This document shows, piece by piece, positions 17,773-25,619 of a DNA stretch of 51,319 nt. The DNA lies in assembly GCA_964242595.1 (NCBI GenBank), contig CAXTBC010000023.1, positions 1 through 51,319 on the forward strand. Reading direction: 5' to 3'. Under the pieces are notes generated by a model, which saw only the letters and a program-made list of their open reading frames with translations, was not told the DNA's origin and ran no database searches. This DNA is from BOG-908 sp964242595. GTDB taxonomy: Bacteria; Pseudomonadota; Alphaproteobacteria; Acetobacterales; Acetobacteraceae. The position numbers and the translations under genes are program-made. Within the stretch, counting starts at the first letter, position 1, and the number at the start of each line of letters is the position of its first letter.

Positions 17773-18303
17773 TCAGGAGCCGGCCATGGCCAGCCAGCCG
17801 CCGACCGCGATAGCGGTGGCGTAGGGCAGCGGCCCGCGCCGGCGCAGGCGCCGCAGTTCGCACCGGGCGGCCCGGCGTAGCAGGCTGGCTTGGCGCAAGG
17901 CCGACATGGCGGGGCCGGAGAAAGCCGCTTTGGGCCGGGGCGCCAGCTTGCCGCCGGCCACGTAGAGCAGCGCCAGCACGCCGCCGGCAAGCGAGGTGCC
18001 GATCACCAGCGTGGGCACCATCACCGGCGCCACCACCACCGCGGCCGTGCTGAGCAGCTTGACGTCCGCACCGCCCATCCAGCCGAACCGCCAGCAGACA
18101 TAGGTGACGGCGAACACCAGGGCACCGCAGCCCAGCCCCCAGGGCAGGTCGTGCTGCAACAGGCGCAGCGCCACGCCGATGGCGAGCAACGCCAGCGAGA
18201 CGCGGTTGGGAACGGTACGGAAGCCGATGTCGTGCAGCGCCGCGAAGGCGAGCAGCAGGGCGGCGACGGCGAACAGCGGAAAGATGAGGATGGGATGGGG
18301 CAC
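17773..18303 (-). CDS. cpaA: Prepilin peptidase CpaA/TadV
   Basis: The 176-residue polytopic membrane aspartyl protease removes the Flp leader peptide. The two catalytic Asp regions are visible: LHDIGFRTVPN near 25-35 and the GGADVK loop (residues 81-86) in RFGWMGGADVKLLSTAA. The ending GPLPYATAIAVGGW is typical of the family. The start is a GTG at 18303. It is the second gene of the operon, between the pilin gene and cpaB. Confidence 0.92.
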   Translation of the reverse strand: MPHPILIFPLFAVAALLLAFAALHDIGFRTVPNRVSLALLAIGVALRLLQHDLPWGLGCGALVFAVTYVCWRFGWMGGADVKLLSTAAVVVAPVMVPTLVIGTSLAGGVLALLYVAGGKLAPRPKAAFSGPAMSALRQASLLRRAARCELRRLRRRGPLPYATAIAVGGWLAMAGS

Positions 18304-18471
18304 GGCTGAACCCTCGACCTTGGCCGGACGACCCGGCCGCTAAGGACCACGGGAGCGCCGCCTTGCGCGTCGTACGGCAGGAAGCCGCCAGGCAGCGTGC
18401 CGCAACAAAATCACCCTGCCTGCAGGGCCGGGCCCGGGAGAAGCTCGCGCCGCCCCAGGCCCGTTCCGGCG

Positions 18472-18642
18472 TTAGATCGAGCCGCCGACGGTGCTGAACA
18501 GTGTGCTGAGCTTGGTGCCGAAGCTCTGGAAGATGCCGACCAGCACCAGGCCCAGGATGCTGGCGATGATGCCGTACTCGAGCGCGGTAACGGCGCGACG
18601 GTCGGTCTTGAAGGTAAGCGCGCGAACGATAAGCTTGTCCAT
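18472..18642 (-). CDS. flp: Flp pilin (56 residues)
   Basis: The start MDKLIVRALTFKTDRR is followed by AVTALEYGIIASILGLVLVG and the tail IFQSFGTKLSTLFSTVGGSI. The EYG motif and the long hydrophobic helix are the Flp pilin hallmarks. Cleavage is expected before VTALEY, putting Glu at mature position 5. The residue before the cut is Ala rather than the usual Gly, which is unusual. GGAGAG lies seven bases upstream of the ATG. It is the first gene of the tad locus, and a 170-bp gap separates it from cpaA. Confidence 0.92.
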   Translation of the reverse strand: MDKLIVRALTFKTDRRAVTALEYGIIASILGLVLVGIFQSFGTKLSTLFSTVGGSI

Positions 18643-18746
18643 TGGGAACTCTCCATGTCTGCGAAGCGCATCGGCGCCCGCGTTGCGGTTTCACAGCATC
18701 GGCTTTGTCTGCCGCAGCGACGCCGTCGTCTGGATGGCGCCTCATC

Positions 18747-18775
18747 TTCGTAACGTTCTCCTACCGTAGTGTCAA
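18747..18775 (-). promoter_or_regulatory. Putative sigma-70 promoter of flp
   Basis: On the minus strand a perfect TTGACA (18770-18775) is followed after 17 bp by TACGAA (18747-18752). The expected transcript would start near 18740 and leave a leader of about 100 nt before the flp ATG. Confidence 0.45.
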
Positions 18776-18859
18776 TCTAAAAATTACATCTAAACGATAA
18801 GTTTTCATGTCTTTTTCTAGATAAGACGATGAAATTCGGATTAATTGCAACTCTTGATT

Positions 18860-18877
18860 GTTAACCACAGCGTTAAC
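18860..18877. promoter_or_regulatory. GTTAAC-N6-GTTAAC paired site upstream of flp
   Basis: Two GTTAAC hexamers are separated by CACAGC. This resembles the CtrA box TTAA-N7-TTAAC but has eight bases between the TTAA cores rather than seven. It lies about 85 bp upstream of the putative -35 box. A role for CtrA is an inference. Confidence 0.35.
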
Positions 18878-19058
18878 GTGTGTAGCGGGATCACGACGTT
18901 GTGAGAAGCTGTTTTTAGGGTTTACCTTTCGGAACCTTTCGACCGTGGCACGATCACAACAGGTGAGTGGTTGACTGAATTTTGCGACATTGCGGGTTGG
19001 TGCGGCCCTTATCGGGACCGTCCGTCTTCTACAGCGCAAGAAATTCGCCGGTCGGCTC

Positions 19059-20258
19059 TTATTGTGGACCAGGCGCCGCGCAGCGTCGGAGGGCTAGGAT
19101 AAGCAGGGCCGGCGCGGCTGCCACTCCGGGATCGACGCCGAGCAGCAAAGCGGCCGGGTAGGCCAACAGGCTGAGCGAGAAGCACAACAGCAGCCCTGCA
19201 GGCTCGCCCCGCAACCAGGCGCCGCTTGGCGCGCGGGCAGCGCGCGTGAGCCAGGCGGCGGCGACGCCGGCCACCGCCAAATCGTAGAACAGCAGGAACG
19301 GCATGGCCGTCAGCGTGCCGGCAATCAGCACGGCGTTGGCGGCCTCCGGCCGGACAGCGGCGCGCCGGGGCTGCCAGGCCCACGCCACGCAGGCCGCCAC
19401 GCACAGGCCGACCACTCCCTGCAACATCCAGCTCCATCCGGCCTGCATGCCGGCCAGGCGGGCGGCGCCAGCCAGGTCAACATGGGCAGCCAGCGCGATC
19501 CCACTCTCCACCGTGCTGCGCGCGTTGCCGGCCATGGCGAGAAAGGCACGCCAGGTTGCCAGGCCAAACCAGGCTGCCGAGGTCGCCGTAAGCAGCAACA
19601 CGCTCAGCGCCGCGCCCAGGATGGCGCGCCAGTGCCGGCCGGCCACCAGGGCCACGGGGACGAGCAGGCCGAAATGCGGTTTGAAGCACAACGCGCCGAA
19701 AGCCATGCCTGCCAACAGTGGATTTCGGCGCACCAGCCACGTGCCGACGGCCAGCAGCCCAGCCGAGAGGAACGTGTTCTGCCCCCACCCCAACGCCCAC
19801 CAGACGGCGGGGATGGCGGCCAGGCAGGCAGCCGCCCGCCGCCCGCCGCCGGCGATGCGCGTGGTCAACACCAGCCAGCTCAGGGACGTGGCGGCCTCGA
19901 ACAGCACGAAGGCGGCCAAGTAAGGCAGCTTGGCCAGGGGCGCGCATAGCAGCAGGAAGACTGGCGGGTTGAGGAAGCGTTTCTCGTCGACGCCCGGCGC
20001 GATCACCGCTTGTTCGGCCGCGCGGTGCGCCACCGGATCGTAGGCCGACGCCGGGCGGCCGGCATCGGCAAGCCGTCCGGCGGCGTAGAAGCTGGCGAAA
20101 TCGGTGGTCGTCGGCGGTTTGGGCTGCGGGGCAAAGGCGCCGTGCGTGCCCGCGATGAAGAAAACAAGCGCGAATACCTGCAGGCCAAGCAGGATACGCA
20201 AGCCTTTCACAAGGTAGGCGCCGATCCAACGGTCCGACCTCGCCAGCCATCCGGACAT
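19059..20258 (-). CDS. GT87 (DUF2029) family membrane glycosyltransferase
   Basis: The 399-residue protein has about ten hydrophobic segments. The first periplasmic loop carries TDFASFYAAGRLADAGRP with SAYDP, where the acidic residue is the likely catalytic position of GT-C enzymes. FLNPPVFLLLCAPLAKLPY and WGQNTFLSAGLLAVGTWLV follow, then LCFKPHFGLLVPVALVAG. GT87 members transfer mannose or other hexoses from polyprenyl-phosphate sugars; the acceptor here is unknown. It is one of four such genes in this region and is closest to the pilus locus. The start is ATG 20258, with GTG 20261 possible. It follows the next gene by 13-16 bp. Confidence 0.82.
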   Translation of the reverse strand: MSGWLARSDRWIGAYLVKGLRILLGLQVFALVFFIAGTHGAFAPQPKPPTTTDFASFYAAGRLADAGRPASAYDPVAHRAAEQAVIAPGVDEKRFLNPPVFLLLCAPLAKLPYLAAFVLFEAATSLSWLVLTTRIAGGGRRAAACLAAIPAVWWALGWGQNTFLSAGLLAVGTWLVRRNPLLAGMAFGALCFKPHFGLLVPVALVAGRHWRAILGAALSVLLLTATSAAWFGLATWRAFLAMAGNARSTVESGIALAAHVDLAGAARLAGMQAGWSWMLQGVVGLCVAACVAWAWQPRRAAVRPEAANAVLIAGTLTAMPFLLFYDLAVAGVAAAWLTRAARAPSGAWLRGEPAGLLLCFSLSLLAYPAALLLGVDPGVAAAPALLILALRRCAAPGPQ

Positions 20259-20274
20259 CACCAGGGCAGCCCGG

Positions 20275-21519
20275 TCACCCAGGATGGCTGATGGCCGGTG
20301 TTCCCGCCTGGAGCAGGCGGAGCGGAGCGTCGCTCGGGGCTCTGGTAGCTGTCCAGAGGAAGTACATCACCAGCAAAGGCTCCAGGCGTCCGGCCGGGAC
20401 CAGCAACGGAGGTGACAGCAGCGGTGCCAACCAAAGGAGCAGCAGCACGCTGCGTTCCTTCGCGCCAGGCGCGGCAAGCTCGGCAAACCAGAGCGCGCCG
20501 GCGACCGTCAGCAAGAGCATGTCATAAGGACCGAGATGAGGTGCGGCAAGCGTCGCCGCGGCCAGCAGCACTGCCAACTTCAGGTCGCGTCTGAGAGGCC
20601 TGCGAAAGGCGGCGTATACGACCGCGGCCGCCCCGAGCAGGCAGACAAGCTGCAACACCGAACCGAGGAGAGGCGGGGCATGCAGCAGCGTCGCGCATGT
20701 GTAGACGCTACTGTCCCAAACGCGCCCGAACCTGCTCCAGTCCGAGCTGGTGGAACTGTAGAACGCGGTGCTCTGCAACCAGCGCTGCCAGGATTGTGCG
20801 CCTAATGCGGCCGCACTGACAACGATCAGGCCTACACACGACAAGGCCGCTCCGAACATCACCCGCCACTGTCGCATCGCCAGCAACGCGATCGGCAACA
20901 GCAGGCCAAAATGCGGCTTCACGGAGACGATACCGAGCACGAGGCCTGCAACCAGCTTGCGCTCCGGCATCAGCCGAAATCCCAAAACCAGCAGCCCCGC
21001 GATCAGAAAACAGGTCTGGCCCTCCACCGCGTTGATCGAGGCTGCCGGGCAGGCCAATGCAGCCAAGGCGATCCATTTGGCTTTAGCTGGCTGCTCGGCC
21101 CTGTGCAGCAGCGCCGCGGCTAGCAGCGCCGCGCTAGCACACTGGAACGCAACGTACGATGTCATGAGGCCAAGCAGCCCGAGAGGCAGAAGGATGACCA
21201 CGAAGCTGGGTGGATACACCCAGGGCCGGTAGAACAAGGGGCGCGGCAGCCAGGGCGCAAAGCTTGCATTGAGATAGCTGGTGAAGCTGCCGCTGTCGGC
21301 TGCCAGCGCGAAATGGCCGCGGACGGCAAGGTGAACCGCACCGTAGATCGCCATCCAGTCCGAACCCGGCGCCGTGTAATCGAAGCCGATAGACCCCGGA
21401 TGGTTAAAGGTGGACGCGAACACCGCCCAGCCGTAGATGGCGGCGGCCAGCGCCGGCAGCGCGACCGGCAGGACGGGGCGCCAGACGCCGGCAGGTTTGG
21501 TTGTTACGTTGCCGTGCAT
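20275..21519 (-). CDS. GT87 (DUF2029) family membrane glycosyltransferase
   Basis: The 414-residue polytopic protein starts MHGNVTTKPAGVWRPVLPVA. It has an early loop FDYTAPGSDWMAIYGAVHLA, then RPWVYPPSFVVILLPLGLLG, EGQTCFLIAGLLVLGFRLMP and VSVKPHFGLLLPIALLAMRQ, the same order of landmarks as its paralogs. It is predicted to act at the inner membrane with the sugar-lipid donor on the periplasmic side. I reject a longer reading to 21762 because it covers the start of the divergent neighbour gene; the two starts are about 80 bp apart. Confidence 0.82.
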   Translation of the reverse strand: MHGNVTTKPAGVWRPVLPVALPALAAAIYGWAVFASTFNHPGSIGFDYTAPGSDWMAIYGAVHLAVRGHFALAADSGSFTSYLNASFAPWLPRPLFYRPWVYPPSFVVILLPLGLLGLMTSYVAFQCASAALLAAALLHRAEQPAKAKWIALAALACPAASINAVEGQTCFLIAGLLVLGFRLMPERKLVAGLVLGIVSVKPHFGLLLPIALLAMRQWRVMFGAALSCVGLIVVSAAALGAQSWQRWLQSTAFYSSTSSDWSRFGRVWDSSVYTCATLLHAPPLLGSVLQLVCLLGAAAVVYAAFRRPLRRDLKLAVLLAAATLAAPHLGPYDMLLLTVAGALWFAELAAPGAKERSVLLLLWLAPLLSPPLLVPAGRLEPLLVMYFLWTATRAPSDAPLRLLQAGTPAISHPG

Positions 21520-21598
21520 GACGTCATGGCTTAAAGCCAGCGTGCCGGCCGGGCAAGCGCACCCGCCCGGCACGCCGACGCGCGAGGTGACACGCCGC

Positions 21599-23008
21599 AT
21601 GCCTGCTTCCACCACCGCCTGGGCCGCTGGCCTGGCCATGCTGGCGCTGGTCCTGTTCAACCCGGCCGTGCTGAACGACGGCGACACGTTCTCCCACCTC
21701 GCCGCCGGGGGCTGGATGATCGCGCACGGCGCCGTGCTGCACACCGACCCGTTCTCGGCCACCCGCGCCGGCGCGCCCTGGGTGGCGCATGAGTGGCTGT
21801 CCGAGGTGCTGATGGCGGCCGCCTTCCGAGCCGCCGGCTGGAGCGGCGTGGTGGTGTTGACGGCCTGCGCCGCGGCAGCCGCGTTCTTCCAGCTCGGCCG
21901 TCACCTGTGCCGCCTCATGCCGGTTGGCGCAGTCCTGGTGGTGCTTGTGCTGGCCGCCTCCTGCGTCACACCCGGAATGCTGGCCCGCCCGCACATCCTT
22001 GCACTGCCGGCCTTCGAGGCCTGGGTGGCCGGGCTGGTGATCGCCCGGGCGGAAGGCCGGGCGCCCGCGTGGCGCCTGCTGGGCGTGATGGTGCTGTGGG
22101 CCAACCTGCATGGCGGCTTCATCATCGGCCTGGCGCTCGTCGTGCCGCTGGCGGCCGAGGCGGTGCTGGCCGAGTCCGAGGCACGGCGCGCCGCCGCCGC
22201 CATGCGCTGGGCCGCCTTCCTGGGCGCGGCCTGCGTCGCCTGCCTGCTCACTCCGCACGGGCTGGACGGGCTGCTGTTGCCGTTCAGGATGGCGGGCATG
22301 GCGCAGCTCTCCAGCGTGTCCGAATGGCAGCCGGCCAGCTTCGCCACCCTGCAGCCGCTCGAGCTGCTGATCGTGATCGGCCTCTACCTTGGGCTGGGTC
22401 GCGGCGCCCGCTTGCCACTATTGCGCCTGCTGGTGGTGTTGGGACTGTTGCATTTGGCGCTGGAGCACGCGCGCCACCTGGCGCTTGTCGGCATCATCGT
22501 GCCCCTGGTCGTTGCGGCACCGTTTGGCGAGGCCCTGCCGGTGGCCGCGGCGCCACGCGCCCGGCCATGGCTGCCCATTTCCGGCGCGGTGCTCGCGTCG
22601 CTGCTGGTGACTATGCGGCTGGCACTGCCCATTACCCGGACGGACGGACCCACCTCACCCATGAGCGCCCTCGCCCAAGTGCCGGCGACCATGCGCGCGC
22701 AGCCGGTGCTCAACGATTACGCGTTCGGCGGCTACCTGATTTTCGAGGGTGTACACCCGTTCATTGACGCGCGCGCCGAACTGTACGGGCAGGAGTTCAT
22801 GCACCGCTACGCGGAGATCACGCGGCCGGATGCCGCCGCGCTGGCGGCGGCGCTGCATGCAGGTGGGGTAGAATGGACGATGCTGGCGCCCGGCAATGCC
22901 GCCGTGGAGTTGCTGGACGAGTCGTCAGCTTGGTGCAGGCTTTACGCGGACGATTTCGCAGTGGTCCACGTCAGGTGCAAAAAAGGCAAAAGAGCCGTTA
23001 TTTTCTGA
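21599..23008 (+). CDS. Polytopic membrane protein, possible GT-C-like, unknown function
   Basis: The 469-residue protein starts MPASTTAWAAGLAMLALVLF. A first loop contains NDGDTFSHLAAGGWMIAHG, with an acidic DGD and the later DPFSATRAGAPWVAHEWLSE, and about ten hydrophobic helices follow. A soluble C-terminal part contains NDYAFGGYLIFEGVHPFIDA, then RAELYGQEFMHRY. Similar N-D-Y-x-x-G-G-Y and F-I-D-x-R-A-x-L-Y-G features occur in GT-C-like bacterial membrane proteins (from memory). It is the only gene of the cluster on the plus strand and runs head-on into the next GT87 gene with a 9-bp gap. Confidence 0.75.
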   Translation: MPASTTAWAAGLAMLALVLFNPAVLNDGDTFSHLAAGGWMIAHGAVLHTDPFSATRAGAPWVAHEWLSEVLMAAAFRAAGWSGVVVLTACAAAAAFFQLGRHLCRLMPVGAVLVVLVLAASCVTPGMLARPHILALPAFEAWVAGLVIARAEGRAPAWRLLGVMVLWANLHGGFIIGLALVVPLAAEAVLAESEARRAAAAMRWAAFLGAACVACLLTPHGLDGLLLPFRMAGMAQLSSVSEWQPASFATLQPLELLIVIGLYLGLGRGARLPLLRLLVVLGLLHLALEHARHLALVGIIVPLVVAAPFGEALPVAAAPRARPWLPISGAVLASLLVTMRLALPITRTDGPTSPMSALAQVPATMRAQPVLNDYAFGGYLIFEGVHPFIDARAELYGQEFMHRYAEITRPDAAALAAALHAGGVEWTMLAPGNAAVELLDESSAWCRLYADDFAVVHVRCKKGKRAVIF

Positions 23009-23017
23009 GATATCGGC

Positions 23018-24289
23018 TCAACGACGCGCGCCGGTCGGCAACTCCGTGACAGTGCTCGTCAAAGTCTTTTGCTTCTTTTCTTCAGAAAGGAAGGCTTTAC
23101 CTTCCTTTACGACACGCGCCACAACCACCGCCAGCAGCGCTGCCAGCACTGGAGGTGCCAGCGGCACGCCTGCAACCAGGTTGCAAGCGCGGGCGCCGAG
23201 CGGCATCAGCAGGGAGGCGGCAAGCACGATTTTCTCCCAGCCGTACCAGCCCGTAGCTGTGGCGCGTGCGGCCAGCCAGGCCATCGGCACGGCGAGGCAG
23301 ACCAGGTCGTAATCCATCAGGTAGGGCGTGAAAAGCATGGTTGCGGCTACCATAGTGGCCGTCTCCGCCTGCGCACCGGGCCTGCGACACGCCACAGCGG
23401 CAACGCAGGCGAGCACGCACAAGCCGACGGCCCCCTGCGCTACGGTGGCCAGGGGCGCCGGGCCGCCGAGCAGGCGCACGGCGGTGAACACGCTGATCAG
23501 CTTCGGCCATACTTCGAAGTTGTAGAGGACAGCACGGATCGAGGGTGCTGCCACGCAGAAGCCTTGCCAGGCTTCAGTGCCGAGCACCGCCCAGGAGAGC
23601 ACGACTAGCGACACCGCCGTGGCCGCGCAGAAGACCAGCGCCCGCCAGCGTCCTGCCAGCAGCAACCACACCGGAACGCCGATGGCGAGCTGGGGCTTGT
23701 AGGCCAGCAGGCCAAGGCAGGCGCCGCCAAGGGCCGGACGCCGGTCCAGCAGCAACGCCGCGCCGGCAAAGCAGGTAGCGCTGACGAAACCGTTCTGGCC
23801 GATGGTGGCGTTCAAGACGGCGGCGGGAAACGCCAGCACGCTGAGAAGCGGCCAGCGACGCGGCAGCAAAGCGCGCAGGCAGGCGGCGAACGCCGCATAG
23901 CCTGTCACCAGGAAGGCCATAAGCGCCACTGCGTAAGGCAACAGGCCGAGTGGCAGGCAAAGCAGCATCCATACGGGCGGATACAGGTAGGGAAATGACC
24001 TTTGACCAAGCTGGGCGCCGGTGTTCTCCATGCGCTGAATGGTCCCCGCGTCATAGGCCAGGGCCGGACGGCCTTGCACTGCCAGGCGGGCACCCGACCA
24101 GAACGGGTCGAAATCGGAGGCTATCGGGCGGCCTGCCGGATCAGACAGCGCGGCCAGCAGGATCTTGCCCTGGGCGGCGAGGCCGAACACCAGCACGGCG
24201 GCCCAGAGCAGGCGGCCATAGGCCAGCGCGCGGTCGGCATCCAGCCAGTCGGCCTGGCGCAAGGCGCGGGCCAGCCGTCCTGCCACCAC
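23018..24289 (-). CDS. GT87 (DUF2029) family membrane glycosyltransferase with repeat-encoded C-terminus
   Basis: The 423-residue protein has GT87 landmarks: SDFDPFWSGARLAVQGRP near 45, PYLYPPVWMLLCLPLGLLPY, IGQNGFVSATCFAGAALLLD, then LLAYKPQLAIGVPVWLLL. The start is a GTG at 24289 directly after the TGA of the upstream paralog, so the two are coupled. The last 30 or so residues (from VKEGKAFLSEEKKQKTL onwards) are translated from a repeat-A arm, so an inserted repeat has replaced or extended the natural end. It is one of four paralogs. Confidence 0.8.
   Translation of the reverse strand: MVAGRLARALRQADWLDADRALAYGRLLWAAVLVFGLAAQGKILLAALSDPAGRPIASDFDPFWSGARLAVQGRPALAYDAGTIQRMENTGAQLGQRSFPYLYPPVWMLLCLPLGLLPYAVALMAFLVTGYAAFAACLRALLPRRWPLLSVLAFPAAVLNATIGQNGFVSATCFAGAALLLDRRPALGGACLGLLAYKPQLAIGVPVWLLLAGRWRALVFCAATAVSLVVLSWAVLGTEAWQGFCVAAPSIRAVLYNFEVWPKLISVFTAVRLLGGPAPLATVAQGAVGLCVLACVAAVACRRPGAQAETATMVAATMLFTPYLMDYDLVCLAVPMAWLAARATATGWYGWEKIVLAASLLMPLGARACNLVAGVPLAPPVLAALLAVVVARVVKEGKAFLSEEKKQKTLTSTVTELPTGARR
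23061..23107. repeat. Repeat family A, half copy inside a gene end
   Basis: AAAGTCTTTTGCTTC and then a TTCAGAAAGGAAGGC-type hairpin lie inside the 3' part of the GT87 gene and encode its C-terminal residues. The second arm is absent. Confidence 0.7.
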
Positions 24290-25480
24290 TCAGGCCGTTT
24301 CCGGCGTACGGCGGAACAGCGTCCCGGCCCGGCGGGCCAGAAGCAGCAGCGCGGCCACCAACGGCGGCCCGATGGTGACGCCTAACAGCAGCCCTTCAGC
24401 GCGCGCCAGCAGTGGGCAGACGAACAGGGCGGCCAGCAGCAGCTTTTCCCAGGGCCGCCAGCCATCCTCCTGAGCGAGCGCCAGAACGCAGGCCAGCGGC
24501 ACCGCCAGTAGTGCAAGGTCGTAATCATAAAGGAACGGCGTGACCAGCAGGGCGGCGGCGGTAAGCGAGGCAGCCTCCAGCCTGGCACCTGGCCGCCGGT
24601 AGGCTACGACGGCCAGCGTGACCAGGGCGGCCACCGAGAGCACCGCCTGCGCCGCATAGGAAGCTGCGTTGCCGCCGCCGGCCAGACGGACGGCGCCAAA
24701 CAGGCTTTGCAGCTTGGGCCACTTTATGGCGATCGTTTCGATGTCGGCCCGAGCGTTGGGCGTGTTGGCCAGGAACCCGCGCCATGCCTGCTCGCCGAGT
24801 ATGAGCCACGACAGCACGGCCAGGCTTACCGCAGCAGCGGCGGCCGCGCCCAAAGCCCGCCAGCGGCGGCCGGCCAGCAGGGCTACCGGCACGCAGACCG
24901 CCAGTTGCGGCTTGCAGGAGAGCAGGCCGAGGGCGGCGCCCGCCAGTAGCGGCCGGGTTTCGAGCCAGAGCGCGGCAGCCGCCAGGCAGCCTGCCGACAG
25001 CGCGGCGTTCTGCCCGGACAGCGCGTTCATGAAGAAGCCGGGGAACGCCAGGAGCGGCAGCCACGCCCAGGCCTGCGGCAGAAGCCGGCGCAGCGGGACC
25101 AGCACCGCCACCATCCCGGTCAGCAGAAAGGCCGCCAGGGCGGCGCTGTAGGACAGCAGGCCGAGCGGCAGCAGCAACACCAGGAAGCTCGGCGGGTAGT
25201 AGAACGCGAGATAGCCGGGCGGCAGGATGGTGGCGGCCCGTTCCGTGGCCTCGATAGCCACGTTGTCGTAGGCCAGGGCGGGACGGCCGCTGTCAGCCAG
25301 GCTGGCCGCTGCCCAGAACGCGTCGAAATCCAGCCCGAGCGGCAGGCCACGCGGCCTGGCCAGGCTATGCAGCAGGGTCAGCCCTAGCACCCAAAACGCG
25401 AACGCGAGCATGAAGGCGGCCAGCAGGGCCGCATAGGTGCGTGCCCGGTGGGCGGTGAGCCAGGAAGCGGTGGAGAACAT
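24290..25480 (-). CDS. GT87 (DUF2029) family membrane glycosyltransferase
   Basis: The 396-residue polytopic protein has the loop LDFDAFWAAASLADSGRPAL followed by AYDN, then YYPPSFLVLLLPLGLLSY, SGQNAALSAGCLAAAALWLE and LLSCKPQLAVCVPVALLAG. It is most similar in landmarks to its downstream neighbour. It is the first gene of the leftward pair, and its stop adjoins the next start. The start is taken at MFSTASWLTAHRARTY. Confidence 0.82.
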   Translation of the reverse strand: MFSTASWLTAHRARTYAALLAAFMLAFAFWVLGLTLLHSLARPRGLPLGLDFDAFWAAASLADSGRPALAYDNVAIEATERAATILPPGYLAFYYPPSFLVLLLPLGLLSYSAALAAFLLTGMVAVLVPLRRLLPQAWAWLPLLAFPGFFMNALSGQNAALSAGCLAAAALWLETRPLLAGAALGLLSCKPQLAVCVPVALLAGRRWRALGAAAAAAVSLAVLSWLILGEQAWRGFLANTPNARADIETIAIKWPKLQSLFGAVRLAGGGNAASYAAQAVLSVAALVTLAVVAYRRPGARLEAASLTAAALLVTPFLYDYDLALLAVPLACVLALAQEDGWRPWEKLLLAALFVCPLLARAEGLLLGVTIGPPLVAALLLLARRAGTLFRRTPETA

Positions 25481-25619
25481 GCGATGCCGGAATAAAACAC
25501 CCGGCCCGCCGAAGCGAGTGCGCGAGGCAGACTTTCTGCCTGATTTTTGGCGACAATAGGCGGCAGGCGGCCACCGGCCCTGGCGGAAACTGGGGGGCTG
25601 TGATTAGAGCGGCCCGATC

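Larger units (their letters stand above)
18643..19058 (-). promoter_or_regulatory. AT-rich upstream region of the tad operon
   Basis: This 416-bp gene-free stretch between the GT87 cluster and flp is markedly more AT-rich than its surroundings, especially 18770-18960. It contains the putative promoter and TTAA-containing repeat listed separately, and presumably the control region of the pilus operon. I see no coding sequence. Confidence 0.6.
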
